From an uncultured Pseudomonadota bacterium (GTDB lineage Bacteria > Myxococcota_A > UBA796 > GCA-2862545): a stretch of 64,000 nt of DNA. Under the pieces are notes generated by a model. That model saw only the letters and a program-made list of their open reading frames with translations, made no database searches and was not told the origin of the DNA. The position numbers were made by a program, and so were the translations under genes. Shown piece by piece: positions 53,596 through 62,519 of this stretch (positions within the stretch are counted from its first letter, which is position 1; every line of letters starts with the position of its first letter). The stretch covers positions 310,001-374,000 of the forward strand of contig CAJXTB010000002.1 in NCBI GenBank assembly GCA_913061235.1, read 5' to 3'.

Positions 53596-54627
53596 TCATT
53601 GCGCGATTCGGATGCCGGCTTGAAGTGAGGCGCTGGCCCGGGAACTGCCTTGAATACCCGCGTACACCTTCAGCGGAAAGATGTTGACCTGCACGCCGCC
53701 GAATCCGCGAATGGCCAAGGGTTCGGCCTCTCCACGGGTCACATTGGTGATGGTTCCGGTGCCAATCGCCTCGGGGCCACTGTTCGTCTCCACATTGATC
53801 GGGCCGGTGATGGAGCCGTCGCCTGAGGTCTCGGCCATGTTGAGGTCCAGGCCAGCACCCGCGAACAGGGTGATGACGCTCACGCGGATGTTGGATGACA
53901 GCTCGAATGGAATACTATCGGCGTTGGAGGTCAATACGTACCGGCCTGTGGCGTCCCAGGTCAGGTCGTCGCCGCCTGTGAATGGCGTGTTCCCGGTGAA
54001 GTCGAGGCGGTAGGTGGCGTGCTCGTAGCCGGTGGTGACGTCTAGGCCGCCCCAGTCCCAAATCCCAGATTCACCTTTGCCAATGACCTTGATAGTGACA
54101 TGTCCGCCGTAGTTCGTCATGAATCCGCGGAACCCACGATTTGCAGCCGGTGACTTGAAGCTCATGCCGTGCACGGAGACGGTGAAGCGGTCCCACAGAG
54201 CCATGTCATCGTCGGAGGCGGTTCCGGCGAGAAGCCCGAGATTGACTCCGACCATCGCACTCGTCTGCGCAGAGAATCCGCCTTCAGGCAGACTCTGTGG
54301 GTCTCGGTCCAGGACCAGACCATTGGCGTTAGCGCCGGTCCCGAGGGACACGCCGAATACAAACTTGGACGGGTTGCTTGCGTAGTCCACGCCCAAGCCC
54401 TTGCCAGCAATGGCCGCGGCTTCCGCCATGGACACCATGAACCGCTCTGGGTCTGCCAGCTGCAGCGCGTCGGTGAGGGTCTGGCTGAGTTCTTGCTCAG
54501 CAGCCGTAGGGTCCACGCCGAACATCTGGGCTCGGGCGTCGTCTACCTGAAAGTCGACAGTCGTCTGAGCGGTGGCAACCGTGGGAATGGACGCGAGCAG
54601 TGAACAGAACAATGGGAATGGGCGCAT
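53596..54627 (-). CDS. Putative outer-membrane beta-barrel protein
   Basis: A 343-residue exported protein with a signal peptide ending 'IPTVATAQT'. The mature part has an acidic N-terminal region (to about 65) and then alternating beta strands with aromatic girdles ('ATYRLDFTGNTPF', 'TGRYVLTSNADSIPFELSS'), ending in 'ASASLQAGIRIAQ'. This suggests an outer-membrane barrel; the terminal residue is not the usual Phe. GGAGAG lies upstream of the ATG at 54627. It follows prc by 27 bases, so the protease and barrel may be co-expressed. Confidence 0.7.
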   Translation of the reverse strand: MRPFPLFCSLLASIPTVATAQTTVDFQVDDARAQMFGVDPTAAEQELSQTLTDALQLADPERFMVSMAEAAAIAGKGLGVDYASNPSKFVFGVSLGTGANANGLVLDRDPQSLPEGGFSAQTSAMVGVNLGLLAGTASDDDMALWDRFTVSVHGMSFKSPAANRGFRGFMTNYGGHVTIKVIGKGESGIWDWGGLDVTTGYEHATYRLDFTGNTPFTGGDDLTWDATGRYVLTSNADSIPFELSSNIRVSVITLFAGAGLDLNMAETSGDGSITGPINVETNSGPEAIGTGTITNVTRGEAEPLAIRGFGGVQVNIFPLKVYAGIQGSSRASASLQAGIRIAQ

Positions 54628-54654
54628 GAACTCTCCATGCGCCCATCTTGGCAT

Positions 54655-56799
54655 CTACGGAAGGTCGCTGCTGGGCCCGCGGTGCATTTCTGTCGTGCCA
54701 GCGGTGCTGCGAAGGCCTGAGCGTTGTGACGGGGTGCTTGCAGTCTCGCCCTCGACGGGTGTCTTGGACTGCTCGAGCCAATCAGCAACGATCTGTAGGG
54801 TTTCGTCGCGAACCGGGTCAATACGCTCTTCTTCGCAATCTTCAGCGTCTTCGGCACAGGTCTCGATGCCTAGGGTCACCTTGCGTGCAGCTTCACGTTC
54901 TTCGGCTTCGGTCAGGTCGCGCTGGCGTGTCTCGAGGTTCAGAGACAGTGGCTGTCCTTCACGCTCGTTGCGACGCGTCATGTCCTCGGCCATGAATCCG
55001 AACGCGGGGCTCGTGGCCACCCGGCCGGCACTCGCGGAGCCAAGAGCCGCGATGTCGGCGCTGAGTGTGTACTCGTTGCGCAGTGCGACAGGCTCGATCT
55101 CGTCGTACTCCAAGGCGTAGTCGAGGTCAGACTCCAAGACGTCCAGGCCGTCAGACGAAGAGGGCAAGACAATGTGTGGGCGCACGCCACGGTTCTGCGT
55201 ACTGCCACCATTGACCCGGTAGAATTTCTGTGTGGTGTACTTGACCGCACCGCCAACCGCTTCCGCATCCTCGCCATTCAGCATGCGGCTGCGACCGAGG
55301 AAGCGTCCGAGGTCGAACACGTTCTGAACGGTTCCCTTGCCGTGAGTGGTGCTCGCGCCAATGACCAACCCGCGGTTGTAGTCTTGGATAGCCGCGGCAA
55401 AAATCTCACTCGCCGAGGCGCTGTAGACGCTGGTCATCACGGTGAGTGGACCGTCCCAGGCAGCGCCACGGTCGCTGTCTCGTAGAACCTCGACTTCGCC
55501 CTGTGCATCACGTGTCTGAACAACAGGTCCACGGTCGATGAACAGGCCGGTGAGGTTGACGGACTCATCCAAGCTGCCGCCACCGTTCTGACGAAGGTCA
55601 ATCGCGACGGCGTCGATCTCTGGACCGAGCTCAGACAGGATGCGTCGCACGTCCACCGAAGCGCTTCGGTGGTTCGGGTCCGAGGGCTCTGTGCTCCAGT
55701 CAACATAGAAGGAAGGCACGTCAATGACGGCGACCTGCCATGAGTTGCCTTCGCGGATGACTTCATGGACTTCCACGGTTGCCGCAGCGCGCTCAAGCTG
55801 GACCTTGTCCCGAATGAGCTCGACGACCTTGGTGGACGCGGGGTCCACGGAAGATGCCGGCCAGATGGTCAAGCGGACTGTGGTGCCTTTCTCGCCGCGA
55901 ATGAGGCGGACAACATCGTCAATGCGCTCGCCAACCACGTCAACGAACTCGCCAGTGCTACCTTGGGCGACGGACAGAATCCGGTCGTCAGCACTCAACT
56001 GCTCCGACAGCTCAGCCGGTCCACCAGCGATGGTGTTGACGATCTTGGTGTAGTCGCCATCGGTCTGAAGCTGTGCGCCAATGCCTTCGACGCTATCGGA
56101 CATGTCAATGCCGAAGTTGTCGTGGGTTGCCGGGGCAAACCATGTGCTGTGCGGGTCGAATGTGGAGGTGAGCGAGCCCAAGTACAGCTCAACAATATCG
56201 ATAGGCGGCAGGGTCTCGACATCCCGACGCCGCCGCTCGTAGCGCTTCTTGATCAGCTCAATCGCTTCCTCTTTGGTCTTACCGCCCAGCACCGAGCGCA
56301 GTACCTGTTCGCGGAGCAAGGCCGACCACAGGACGTCTTGTTCTGAGGCATCTGAGGCATACGGGGCTTCTTCCCGGTCTAGCTGGACGAAGTCGCTGGT
56401 GGACAGGTCGACGTCGCCTGCGAGGAATGCGTCGGCGAATGTGAGCCGTTCCTCAAGGCGCTGGCGGTAGCGCGCGTGAATGTCGTAGGCCGGACTTAGG
56501 TCGCGGCTCGCGAGGGCGTCATCCAATGTTGTGCGCCACTTGGCGAACTCGTCGACGTCTGACTGAGTGAAATACAAGCGGTCGTAGTCGAGACGGCGCA
56601 TGTACTGCCCGAGCCATTGCTCGGAGGTGGCGTCATCGATCTGATGGGGCGCGTAGTGGTAGGCCTCCATCATGCCGCCGACAGACTGGGCAACCACACC
56701 GAGACGTTCGGATTCCCCTTCGTCATCGGGTCCTGCAGCTGCTGGGAAAGAGCAGGACAAACTCATTGCAATCATGGGCAACAGGAGCGAGATGCGCAT
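54655..56799 (-). CDS. prc: Tail-specific protease, S41 family
   Basis: A periplasmic processing protease of 714 residues with a lipoprotein-like signal ('IAMSLSCSFPAAAG'). The N-terminal helical domain (about 30-195) resembles Prc ('RRLDYDRLYFTQSDVDEF'). A PDZ domain lies at about 205-300 ('GIGAQLQTDGDYTKIVNTIAGGPA' in part). The S41 core has 'DLRQNGGGSLDES', the catalytic Ser in 'VYSASASEIFAAA' and Lys in 'THGKGTVQN'. A C-terminal Prc-specific region follows. GGAGG lies 7 bases before the ATG at 56799. It trims lipoproteins and regulates murein hydrolases in E. coli. Confidence 0.95.
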   Translation of the reverse strand: MRISLLLPMIAMSLSCSFPAAAGPDDEGESERLGVVAQSVGGMMEAYHYAPHQIDDATSEQWLGQYMRRLDYDRLYFTQSDVDEFAKWRTTLDDALASRDLSPAYDIHARYRQRLEERLTFADAFLAGDVDLSTSDFVQLDREEAPYASDASEQDVLWSALLREQVLRSVLGGKTKEEAIELIKKRYERRRRDVETLPPIDIVELYLGSLTSTFDPHSTWFAPATHDNFGIDMSDSVEGIGAQLQTDGDYTKIVNTIAGGPAELSEQLSADDRILSVAQGSTGEFVDVVGERIDDVVRLIRGEKGTTVRLTIWPASSVDPASTKVVELIRDKVQLERAAATVEVHEVIREGNSWQVAVIDVPSFYVDWSTEPSDPNHRSASVDVRRILSELGPEIDAVAIDLRQNGGGSLDESVNLTGLFIDRGPVVQTRDAQGEVEVLRDSDRGAAWDGPLTVMTSVYSASASEIFAAAIQDYNRGLVIGASTTHGKGTVQNVFDLGRFLGRSRMLNGEDAEAVGGAVKYTTQKFYRVNGGSTQNRGVRPHIVLPSSSDGLDVLESDLDYALEYDEIEPVALRNEYTLSADIAALGSASAGRVATSPAFGFMAEDMTRRNEREGQPLSLNLETRQRDLTEAEEREAARKVTLGIETCAEDAEDCEEERIDPVRDETLQIVADWLEQSKTPVEGETASTPSQRSGLRSTAGTTEMHRGPSSDLP

Positions 56800-56913
56800 C
56801 CGGAATCCTCCAGTGGGTAGTAGACCGTAGTCCAAGGCACTTGCCTCTGCTTGTCGTGGCTTGTCGTAGGGCGTCGGTTGTGGTTCGGAATGTCTCACGG
56901 CATCTTGAACGGC

Positions 56914-57363
56914 ATGCGATGTCTTTCCTTACTGCTGGCGCTCACATTCCTTGCTGGATGTGGCACCCAACATGAAGCCGTGGTCGGTGTGATTGTTCCC
57001 GTTGCGGTCCAAGAACAGTACAACCGTGACACACCCGGCGAGCTGATTCTGGCTGTTGAGACCGACGGAAACTTCGCTCAACAGCTGGTTCTCGGTGTGC
57101 TCTGTGACGCATCCGATGAGCCGCGAACGGCTGTGTGGACGCTGACTGGATCGGGCTGCGCGACACAAGCGGATCTGACGGCGTGGGTTCAGGACGCAGA
57201 TCCCGATTCGACCTGTGACGGTGGGCCGAACAACACACTGACCGTGGGCGCGGAGCCTGCCGATGACGCATGGACTGCGAGTGCTGTGTTGTTTGAGGGC
57301 AACACGCGGGGCTGTTTGGACGGCGACGAGACCCTTAGTCTGACGCTCGCGCCACCCGAGTAG
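56914..57363 (+). CDS. Small lipoprotein, unknown
   Basis: A 149-residue lipoprotein with lipobox 'FLAGC'. The mature part is acidic and beta-rich with five further cysteines (for example 'GVLCDAS', 'GSGCATQ', 'STCDGGP', 'RGCLDG'), likely forming disulfides. Start at 56914 is chosen from the signal peptide; no clear ribosome site is visible and an ATG at 56890 is possible. It is divergent from prc and converges on the lipoprotein gene at 57370, 6 bases away. The family is not recognised. Confidence 0.7.
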   Translation: MRCLSLLLALTFLAGCGTQHEAVVGVIVPVAVQEQYNRDTPGELILAVETDGNFAQQLVLGVLCDASDEPRTAVWTLTGSGCATQADLTAWVQDADPDSTCDGGPNNTLTVGAEPADDAWTASAVLFEGNTRGCLDGDETLSLTLAPPE

Positions 57364-57369
57364 CCTTGG

Positions 57370-57870
57370 CTACGGGGTGAACCCGATGGCTACGTCGCGG
57401 ACGGTGAAGTCGTTGATGACCAACAGCTCACCGGTCTCGTCGTCTAGGACGGCGACGGAGATCAGCTGTAGGTCCAGGCGTGCGAAGTCATCGACGTTGA
57501 CGTTCGGACGGATGTCGACAACAGCGGTACCTGAGATGGCCACGTACCGTGAGGTCACGATCGGTTCGGGGCCGTCGGCGCACAGGGTCGACGACAGGTC
57601 CGTGCCGGTGCGCACGTCCAGCCGCAACAGGTCTTGCGGCTCCAGACGCAGTGTCACCGGAGCTCCTCCGGCATCAATGGCGTCTTGCAGTAGCCCCGGC
57701 TCTTCAAAGCGAAGGGCAATGTCGTCGTTGGCGCTGGTGAGGTAGACCTCAACGTCTCTGCATCCACCGGCAATGGTAAACGCGCGCTCGAAATCACCCG
57801 CTAGGGGGCCACCGGTGTCGGTGCACCCGACGGAAGCGAAGGTGCAGATGAGAAGGACGGCGGGGCGCAT
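57370..57870 (-). CDS. Small lipoprotein, unknown
   Basis: A 166-residue lipoprotein with lipobox 'ASVGC' and a beta-rich mature part. The ATG at 57870 overlaps the stop of the upstream Cys-rich lipoprotein by one base (TGATG), so translation is coupled. It is the last of three lipoprotein genes in a row on this strand. Its sequence is unrelated to the Cys-rich pair. I do not recognise the family. Confidence 0.72.
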   Translation of the reverse strand: MRPAVLLICTFASVGCTDTGGPLAGDFERAFTIAGGCRDVEVYLTSANDDIALRFEEPGLLQDAIDAGGAPVTLRLEPQDLLRLDVRTGTDLSSTLCADGPEPIVTSRYVAISGTAVVDIRPNVNVDDFARLDLQLISVAVLDDETGELLVINDFTVRDVAIGFTP

Positions 57871-58139
57871 CAGCGGACCACTCCGCCGGCGCAGGCCGGC
57901 CACTCAGCATTGCCGGGGTGACACATCCGTCCGCCGCTCGTCCAGCAATCCACTACGATTGGCACGCCGTCGCCAATGCCATGAGGGTCGGTGCAGGTGG
58001 CACCCACCGGGAAGCAGACGTTCCGTCCATCGGCAACGACCTGGCAAAGCTCATCACCACCAGTGGGAACAGGCTCGGCGCCGGGCGTGGTCTTTCCACA
58101 GCCGGTGAGCGCCAAACCCAACAGGACCCAGCGAATCAC
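57870..58139 (-). CDS. Cys-rich lipoprotein, tandem copy 2
   Basis: An 89-residue lipoprotein (lipobox 'LALTGC') starting at GTG that overlaps the stop of copy 1 (GTGA). The mature part has six cysteines at spacings equal to copy 1 and shares 'DPHGIGDGVP', 'VDCW' and 'WPACAGG' with it. The two are clear duplicates that have diverged mainly near the signal peptide. Three disulfides are probable. Function is unknown. Confidence 0.75.
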   Translation of the reverse strand: MIRWVLLGLALTGCGKTTPGAEPVPTGGDELCQVVADGRNVCFPVGATCTDPHGIGDGVPIVVDCWTSGGRMCHPGNAEWPACAGGVVR

Positions 58140-58432
58140 TCTTGTTCCCAGCCGCCGGCACAAGCAGGCCAGACGTCCAAGCCCGTGTGACACGCGCGCC
58201 CATTGCCTCCCCAACAGTCGACCTCAACCGGCACGCCATCGCCAATGCCGTGGGGGTCGTAGCAGACGTGGCCTTCGGGGAAGCAGATGACGCGGCCATC
58301 GAAGATCTCGAGGCATTCAGCAACTTCAGCTTCGGTGTCTGGCTCGAAGGTGTCCACGGTGCCGGTTGGCGTAGTGGGGTCACAGCCGAGAAGGGCGACA
58401 AACGCAGCGAGGGGAAGTGCAAGGCGCAACAT
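58136..58432 (-). CDS. Cys-rich lipoprotein, tandem copy 1
   Basis: A 98-residue lipoprotein (lipobox 'ALLGC') with GGAG 7 bases before the ATG at 58432. After an acidic Thr/Pro linker the compact domain carries six cysteines with 'DGRVICFPEGHVC', 'DPHGIGDGVP', 'VDCW' and 'WPACAGG'. It is the first of three coupled lipoprotein genes. The His-Gly-Ile-Gly-Asp core is identical in both copies and may be the functional site. The family is unknown to me. Confidence 0.75.
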   Translation of the reverse strand: MLRLALPLAAFVALLGCDPTTPTGTVDTFEPDTEAEVAECLEIFDGRVICFPEGHVCYDPHGIGDGVPVEVDCWGGNGRACHTGLDVWPACAGGWEQE

Positions 58433-58511
58433 TGGAAACTCCGTAATGTAGGCGTGTTGATAATGTGTTGCCACCGCTTGTCACGCATGTGCGATTTACG
58501 ACGCTTCTTCC

Positions 58512-58892
58512 TTACGAGTCACCTTCAAACTCGTCATACTCACTGTACTTCAGCGCCTTTCCACGCACACGCTCCACCGGGTACTTCTGCTCCGCACGGT
58601 CCATCTTGTCGTGGAACGCCGCGGCCAGGTCAATGCCTGCGCGGTCACAGAGGTTCAACAGGCACATCAGCACGTCAGCGGCTTCGTCTGCGACCTTGGG
58701 TTCGCGCTCGGCAACGCGGGGTTGTGGGCCGTCATCGTCACACCACAGGTACAGCTCCAACAGCTCGCTTGCCTCTACGGACAGCGCCATTGCCAGGTTG
58801 CGTGGGCTGTGGAACTGGGCCCAGTCACGGGCTTCTGAGAAGGCCCGAACACGTGCCGTGAGGTCATCAAGAGTGGGGGAATCGGCACTCAT
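58512..58892 (-). CDS. MazG-like nucleotide pyrophosphohydrolase (dCTPase type)
   Basis: A 126-residue enzyme of the all-alpha NTP pyrophosphatase superfamily, RS21-C6 group. It has 'DWAQFHSPRNLAMALSVEASEL' in part, with the paired Glu metal ligands in 'EASELLEL', and 'DEAADVLMCLLNL', the EExxD-type second site. It probably hydrolyses a modified or excess dNTP. The ATG at 58892 overlaps the stop of the Tim44-like gene (ATGA); the open frame further upstream is not coding. Confidence 0.9.
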   Translation of the reverse strand: MSADSPTLDDLTARVRAFSEARDWAQFHSPRNLAMALSVEASELLELYLWCDDDGPQPRVAEREPKVADEAADVLMCLLNLCDRAGIDLAAAFHDKMDRAEQKYPVERVRGKALKYSEYDEFEGDS

Positions 58893-60397
58893 CCTTGGTA
58901 GACCTCTGGCTGATCGATGCGCGACAGCACCCAGTCGAAACGACCCGACACAATGCGGGACTCGCAGTACCCACAGATGCCTGCTGCATTGATACGGTCG
59001 AGCGCTGCACCACACGAGGGGCAGCTCGACACATCGTGAGCGCTGCTGCCGCTTCCTTGAGCGCGCAGGAAGGTCCAGTACTCGCTGAAGCGACGCCGGA
59101 TCCGGTCATTCCCGCCTACAACAGTGCCGTCATCTCGTTCTGTCCAGTCTCGGGCGCTTGCCCAGACGCGAACGGTGATGGCGTCGTACCAGGCGTCCTG
59201 GGACACCTTCACCACGTCTGTCCGTTCAATGTCCAAGTCAGCGATGCGATTGTGCAGCCCGTTCTTTTCGTACGACTCCACCTGAAAGCGCAGCGTGTTG
59301 TAGAGCGGATCGGTCACAAAGGGACGGGCCTTGGACCAGTCCCCGGCGGACCAAGCTGCCTGCAGCTCGGTGAAGATGCCCTTGCTGCGGTCCAGGAAAG
59401 CCTGCTGGTTGAAGTCCGCATGACGTCCGGTGAAGGCGCGGTAGCGGGTGCCTAATGCGGGATCGACAACGGAGGGCACCAAGGCTCCTGGCTCATCTCC
59501 GCCACCAAAACGACTGACGCGCGGCGGCACAATGGCCCGGCTGACGTCAATACGTACGCCCGTTGCCTGCCATTGAAGCTGGCCTGCGGTGATGGGGGTA
59601 TGGCAGTAGACGCAGGCTCCGGCGGAGTCCGTCTCGATGGCCGACCCACAAGAAGGGCAGCCCAGTCGCATGGTCTGTTCCGGTGCCAACGAGGTCGCCG
59701 TGGCGTCGCGCTCGAAGCTCCAGAGCTCCTCAAAGTAGGTGGGCTGGTCTCTTCCGTCTCGCGTCTCGATACGCGAGCCCAACAGGGTGACGGCCAAGTG
59801 TTGGCGGCCTCCGGACTGTCGGACTGAGCCCAGGCGAACGCCCGCATGGACAACGTCGGAGAAGGAAGCGACTCGCTTGTAGGCCTTGGCGACGGCATTG
59901 CGTCCAGACTCGGACACGAACGGTGCAAGAGCGTCCCAGCTACCTGTGGAGTGTGCGTTGAGCGCGCGACGATGGATGAGCTGAACGAACTCAAACAGGA
60001 CGGGCTCGGAGAACCCGGTGTCGCGTTCGAGAAGGTCTTGCTCAGCGCGGGAGCGGCCTGTTGTGGCGCTGCGTTGTGGAGCGTTGTCTGCGCGCCTCAG
60101 TGAGCTGCGTAGACGGTGCACCTGACGGGCTTGGTCTCGATTGTTCCACCAGAAGCGGACCGCAACGAAGATAAGCAGCGCTGCGAGCAACGGGAAGCCA
60201 ATCTGGGGGTACTCGATGCACAGCCGGATGATCAGGTAGATGATCACGCCAAGACCGTCGCCATCACCTCCACCGCCTCCGCTGAAGGTACCGCCTCCGC
60301 CGCCAGTCGAGAATCCTTGCCCGCCACCAACGCGAGCGTCGGCGTCGAAAACCACAAGGGCAATCAGGATTACTGCGAACCACTTCATGTACTTCAT
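58889..60397 (-). CDS. Membrane protein with two Tim44-like domains and two zinc ribbons
   Basis: A 502-residue protein with an N-terminal signal or membrane helix, a Gly-rich stretch (22-48), and a hydrophobic segment at about 50-80. Two alpha/beta domains of Tim44 type follow, at about 115-245 and 325-455. Each is followed by a CPxC...CxYC zinc ribbon ('CPSCGSAIE'/'CVYC' and 'CPSCGAALD'/'CGYC'). The two halves look like an internal duplication. Tim44-like domains bind lipids and proteins at membranes. Start and stop overlap the TPM and MazG genes by 4 bases each. Confidence 0.85.
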   Translation of the reverse strand: MKYMKWFAVILIALVVFDADARVGGGQGFSTGGGGGTFSGGGGGDGDGLGVIIYLIIRLCIEYPQIGFPLLAALLIFVAVRFWWNNRDQARQVHRLRSSLRRADNAPQRSATTGRSRAEQDLLERDTGFSEPVLFEFVQLIHRRALNAHSTGSWDALAPFVSESGRNAVAKAYKRVASFSDVVHAGVRLGSVRQSGGRQHLAVTLLGSRIETRDGRDQPTYFEELWSFERDATATSLAPEQTMRLGCPSCGSAIETDSAGACVYCHTPITAGQLQWQATGVRIDVSRAIVPPRVSRFGGGDEPGALVPSVVDPALGTRYRAFTGRHADFNQQAFLDRSKGIFTELQAAWSAGDWSKARPFVTDPLYNTLRFQVESYEKNGLHNRIADLDIERTDVVKVSQDAWYDAITVRVWASARDWTERDDGTVVGGNDRIRRRFSEYWTFLRAQGSGSSAHDVSSCPSCGAALDRINAAGICGYCESRIVSGRFDWVLSRIDQPEVYQG

Positions 60398-61002
60398 GAG
60401 CGGATCCTCGGTGCGTCGTCCAGCTCGATCCGGTTGTGATGCTCCGTTGGTGGCACGTACTTACCAAGCACCCGACCCAAGGCTTTGAGGCTGGCGACCA
60501 AGTCCTCCACACTGTGAGCTGTCAGCCCTTTTGTTGCAGCCCGCCACTCGCCAACGGGGACCAGTCCCTCAATCCCCACATCCGGAATGGCTACGACGCG
60601 TCCCTCTAGAGCGCTCACGTACACCAAGACACCGGAGCGTTGCGGCGTGGCATGCACGGCTTCGGTCACGAACTCAGCGAGGGCGCATTGGCGCACAACT
60701 CTGCGCTTGCGATGTGCCGGGACCAGCCAGCGCAATGCCAGCCGGGTGCGGCCGAGCAGGTAGCCAAAGACGACGCCAATCAGCACGTCCACCGGAACCA
60801 TACCTGGCGGTACGTGAATGTCGACGAACAGCACCACGAGCAATGCCACCAGGCCGCAGAGCATGCCAAGGACCAAGCTGACGTCGCGGTAGGCGCCGGA
60901 ACGCATTGCGGCGACGATGACCAGTTCAGCGTCTGTGGACTGTTCGATGTCGCCGACAGCGGCCTCGATGGCGTCTGAGAAGTGTTGGTTGGTGTGAAGC
61001 AT
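60394..61002 (-). CDS. TPM-domain membrane protein
   Basis: A 202-residue protein whose N-terminal 35 residues ('HFSDAIEAAVGDIEQSTDAELVIV' pattern) and C-terminal part ('GVLVYVSALEGRVVAIPDVGI') match the TPM domain. Two membrane helices (about 42-60 and 70-88) interrupt the domain. Related TPM proteins repair or assemble photosystem II in plants, but in bacteria the role is unknown. It overlaps the Tim44-like gene by 4 bases and lies 3 bases after the acetyltransferase gene. Confidence 0.85.
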   Translation of the reverse strand: MLHTNQHFSDAIEAAVGDIEQSTDAELVIVAAMRSGAYRDVSLVLGMLCGLVALLVVLFVDIHVPPGMVPVDVLIGVVFGYLLGRTRLALRWLVPAHRKRRVVRQCALAEFVTEAVHATPQRSGVLVYVSALEGRVVAIPDVGIEGLVPVGEWRAATKGLTAHSVEDLVASLKALGRVLGKYVPPTEHHNRIELDDAPRIRS

Positions 61003-61005
61003 GGC

Positions 61006-61812
61006 CTACAGGGTGATGAGACGGAAGGGCGCGTGGGGTTGAAAGCCCACCCGTTCGTACGCACGAACTGCAGGAGTATTGGCTTCGTTTACATGAAGGG
61101 TGACTCGAGGGTACTCGGTCAGTAGGTGCCGGACCATGGCGAACATGCCTTGTGTTGCAATCCCTTTCCCGCGTTGCTCTGCAGGAACATAGGTCCCGCC
61201 AACCTGACATCCGTAGCGGTTTGACGTGCCAACGTTCAGCTGAAACACGAGGTCTCCATCACGCTCGATCACCCAGGTGCTGCCGCGACCAATACGGTCG
61301 CGGATCACCCGATCATGAAGCCCGGGTTCTTCGATCCGGGGGTCACGTCCGAGGTCCTCGGCTTCCATCTCACCACTGAATCGCGACACGGTGGGCCAAT
61401 CGGCTGCAACAGCTCGGCGAAAGCCGGGAACGGGTGGGGAGACGGTCGGCGTATCAATGGCGTAAAGTCGCTGATCATAGCGACGGCGTGGCGCTACTTC
61501 GCCTTGGGTCCACCCATCCCAGAGCGCATCACTGGCTTCGCGCGGGCCCACCATCATGCTCGCCCGGTAACGGCCGCGAAAATACTGTCCGATCCGGTGT
61601 GCATGGCTGGATTGGGGTGCGAACGGGACCACAAGACGCCCTGGAATCACAAGGGCGCAGGCCTCGACCTCGTGACCCATCACGCCCACCCATGTGGCAG
61701 CCCCCAATCCGTGGGAGTCGAGAAACCCGAGCAAGAACAGGTTTATCGTGGGTTCAGTCTGCAGCAGGCGCCGGAGTGAAGCCTCGTGGGTCTTGCTGAG
61801 TTGCACGATCAT
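61006..61812 (-). CDS. GNAT-family acetyltransferase
   Basis: A 268-residue protein with a C-terminal GNAT domain (about 130-265). The acetyl-CoA loop is 'VPAEQRGKGIATQGMFAMV' and the last strand is 'VNEANTPAVRAYERVGFQ'. The N-terminal half is a second, degenerate GNAT-like or substrate domain ('INLFLLGFLDSHG'), as in FR47/MddA-like two-domain enzymes. The ATG at 61812 has no ribosome site. The substrate is unknown. It is the first gene before TPM-Tim44-MazG. Confidence 0.88.
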   Translation of the reverse strand: MIVQLSKTHEASLRRLLQTEPTINLFLLGFLDSHGLGAATWVGVMGHEVEACALVIPGRLVVPFAPQSSHAHRIGQYFRGRYRASMMVGPREASDALWDGWTQGEVAPRRRYDQRLYAIDTPTVSPPVPGFRRAVAADWPTVSRFSGEMEAEDLGRDPRIEEPGLHDRVIRDRIGRGSTWVIERDGDLVFQLNVGTSNRYGCQVGGTYVPAEQRGKGIATQGMFAMVRHLLTEYPRVTLHVNEANTPAVRAYERVGFQPHAPFRLITL

Positions 61813-61885
61813 GACGCGTGTAGCCAAGTGTTGGGGAGCCAGAGCCGGCCAGCGCGGATACGGCGCGCCGCTTCGAGAGGCAAGC

Positions 61886-62482
61886 ATGACCGAGCCAACC
61901 CCAAAAGCCCAGTCCGTCACCAAAGACGGCGACCCGGTGTCGTTCACACCACCCACCCTGTACTACCCAGAGATTGCTCCGGGCGGTGCCACCCGACTCG
62001 TGGTCTCAGCACCCTTGGGCACCCTTCAAAAGGTACACAAGGCCCTGATCCACGCCTTTCAGCCGCCGCTTCAGGTGCTGTATCGGCAGGTCGTGAATCG
62101 CCGGGACCCTAAGCCGCAAGGCGAGCCCTCTCGTGACTTTGTGGGATTGGGCCTTGAGGCGGACGAAGTCGTCGAAGCTCTCGACAAAGCGGACGTCCTG
62201 TTCCATCAAGATGCGCGGGCTGAACTCTGGATTCGCGATGAGGCCAACGCACGGTTGGTCTTGGACTGCGACGGACTCTTGTTCGTCTACCCAGATGATG
62301 TAGCCGCACGTGAGGCCATTGCCTCAGTCGGTGTTCCTTTGGATCGTAAGCCGACTATCGCAAACTGCGACTACGTAAAACACAACTTCTTGGCCGACGC
62401 TGACGTTTTGGAAGACGGGTTTATTGAGGGCTTGCACTTGAGCGAAATGGCGCCGCAGAAGCGCACAGAAACCAAGTATTGA
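61886..62482 (+). CDS. Conserved-looking soluble protein, unknown
   Basis: A 198-residue protein without signal or membrane helices, with GAGAGG 5 bases before the ATG. It has an alpha/beta pattern: 'ATRLVVSAPLGTLQKVHKAL' in part, 'FHQDARAELWIRDEANARLVL' in part, then an acidic helix. It is divergent from the acetyltransferase with 73 bases between. The next gene starts 37 bases after its stop. No family or motif is recognised. Confidence 0.65.
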   Translation: MTEPTPKAQSVTKDGDPVSFTPPTLYYPEIAPGGATRLVVSAPLGTLQKVHKALIHAFQPPLQVLYRQVVNRRDPKPQGEPSRDFVGLGLEADEVVEALDKADVLFHQDARAELWIRDEANARLVLDCDGLLFVYPDDVAAREAIASVGVPLDRKPTIANCDYVKHNFLADADVLEDGFIEGLHLSEMAPQKRTETKY

Positions 62483-62519
62483 ACAGGCGAAAGAGGTATG
62501 GTGGGGCCGGGGAGTCTCT

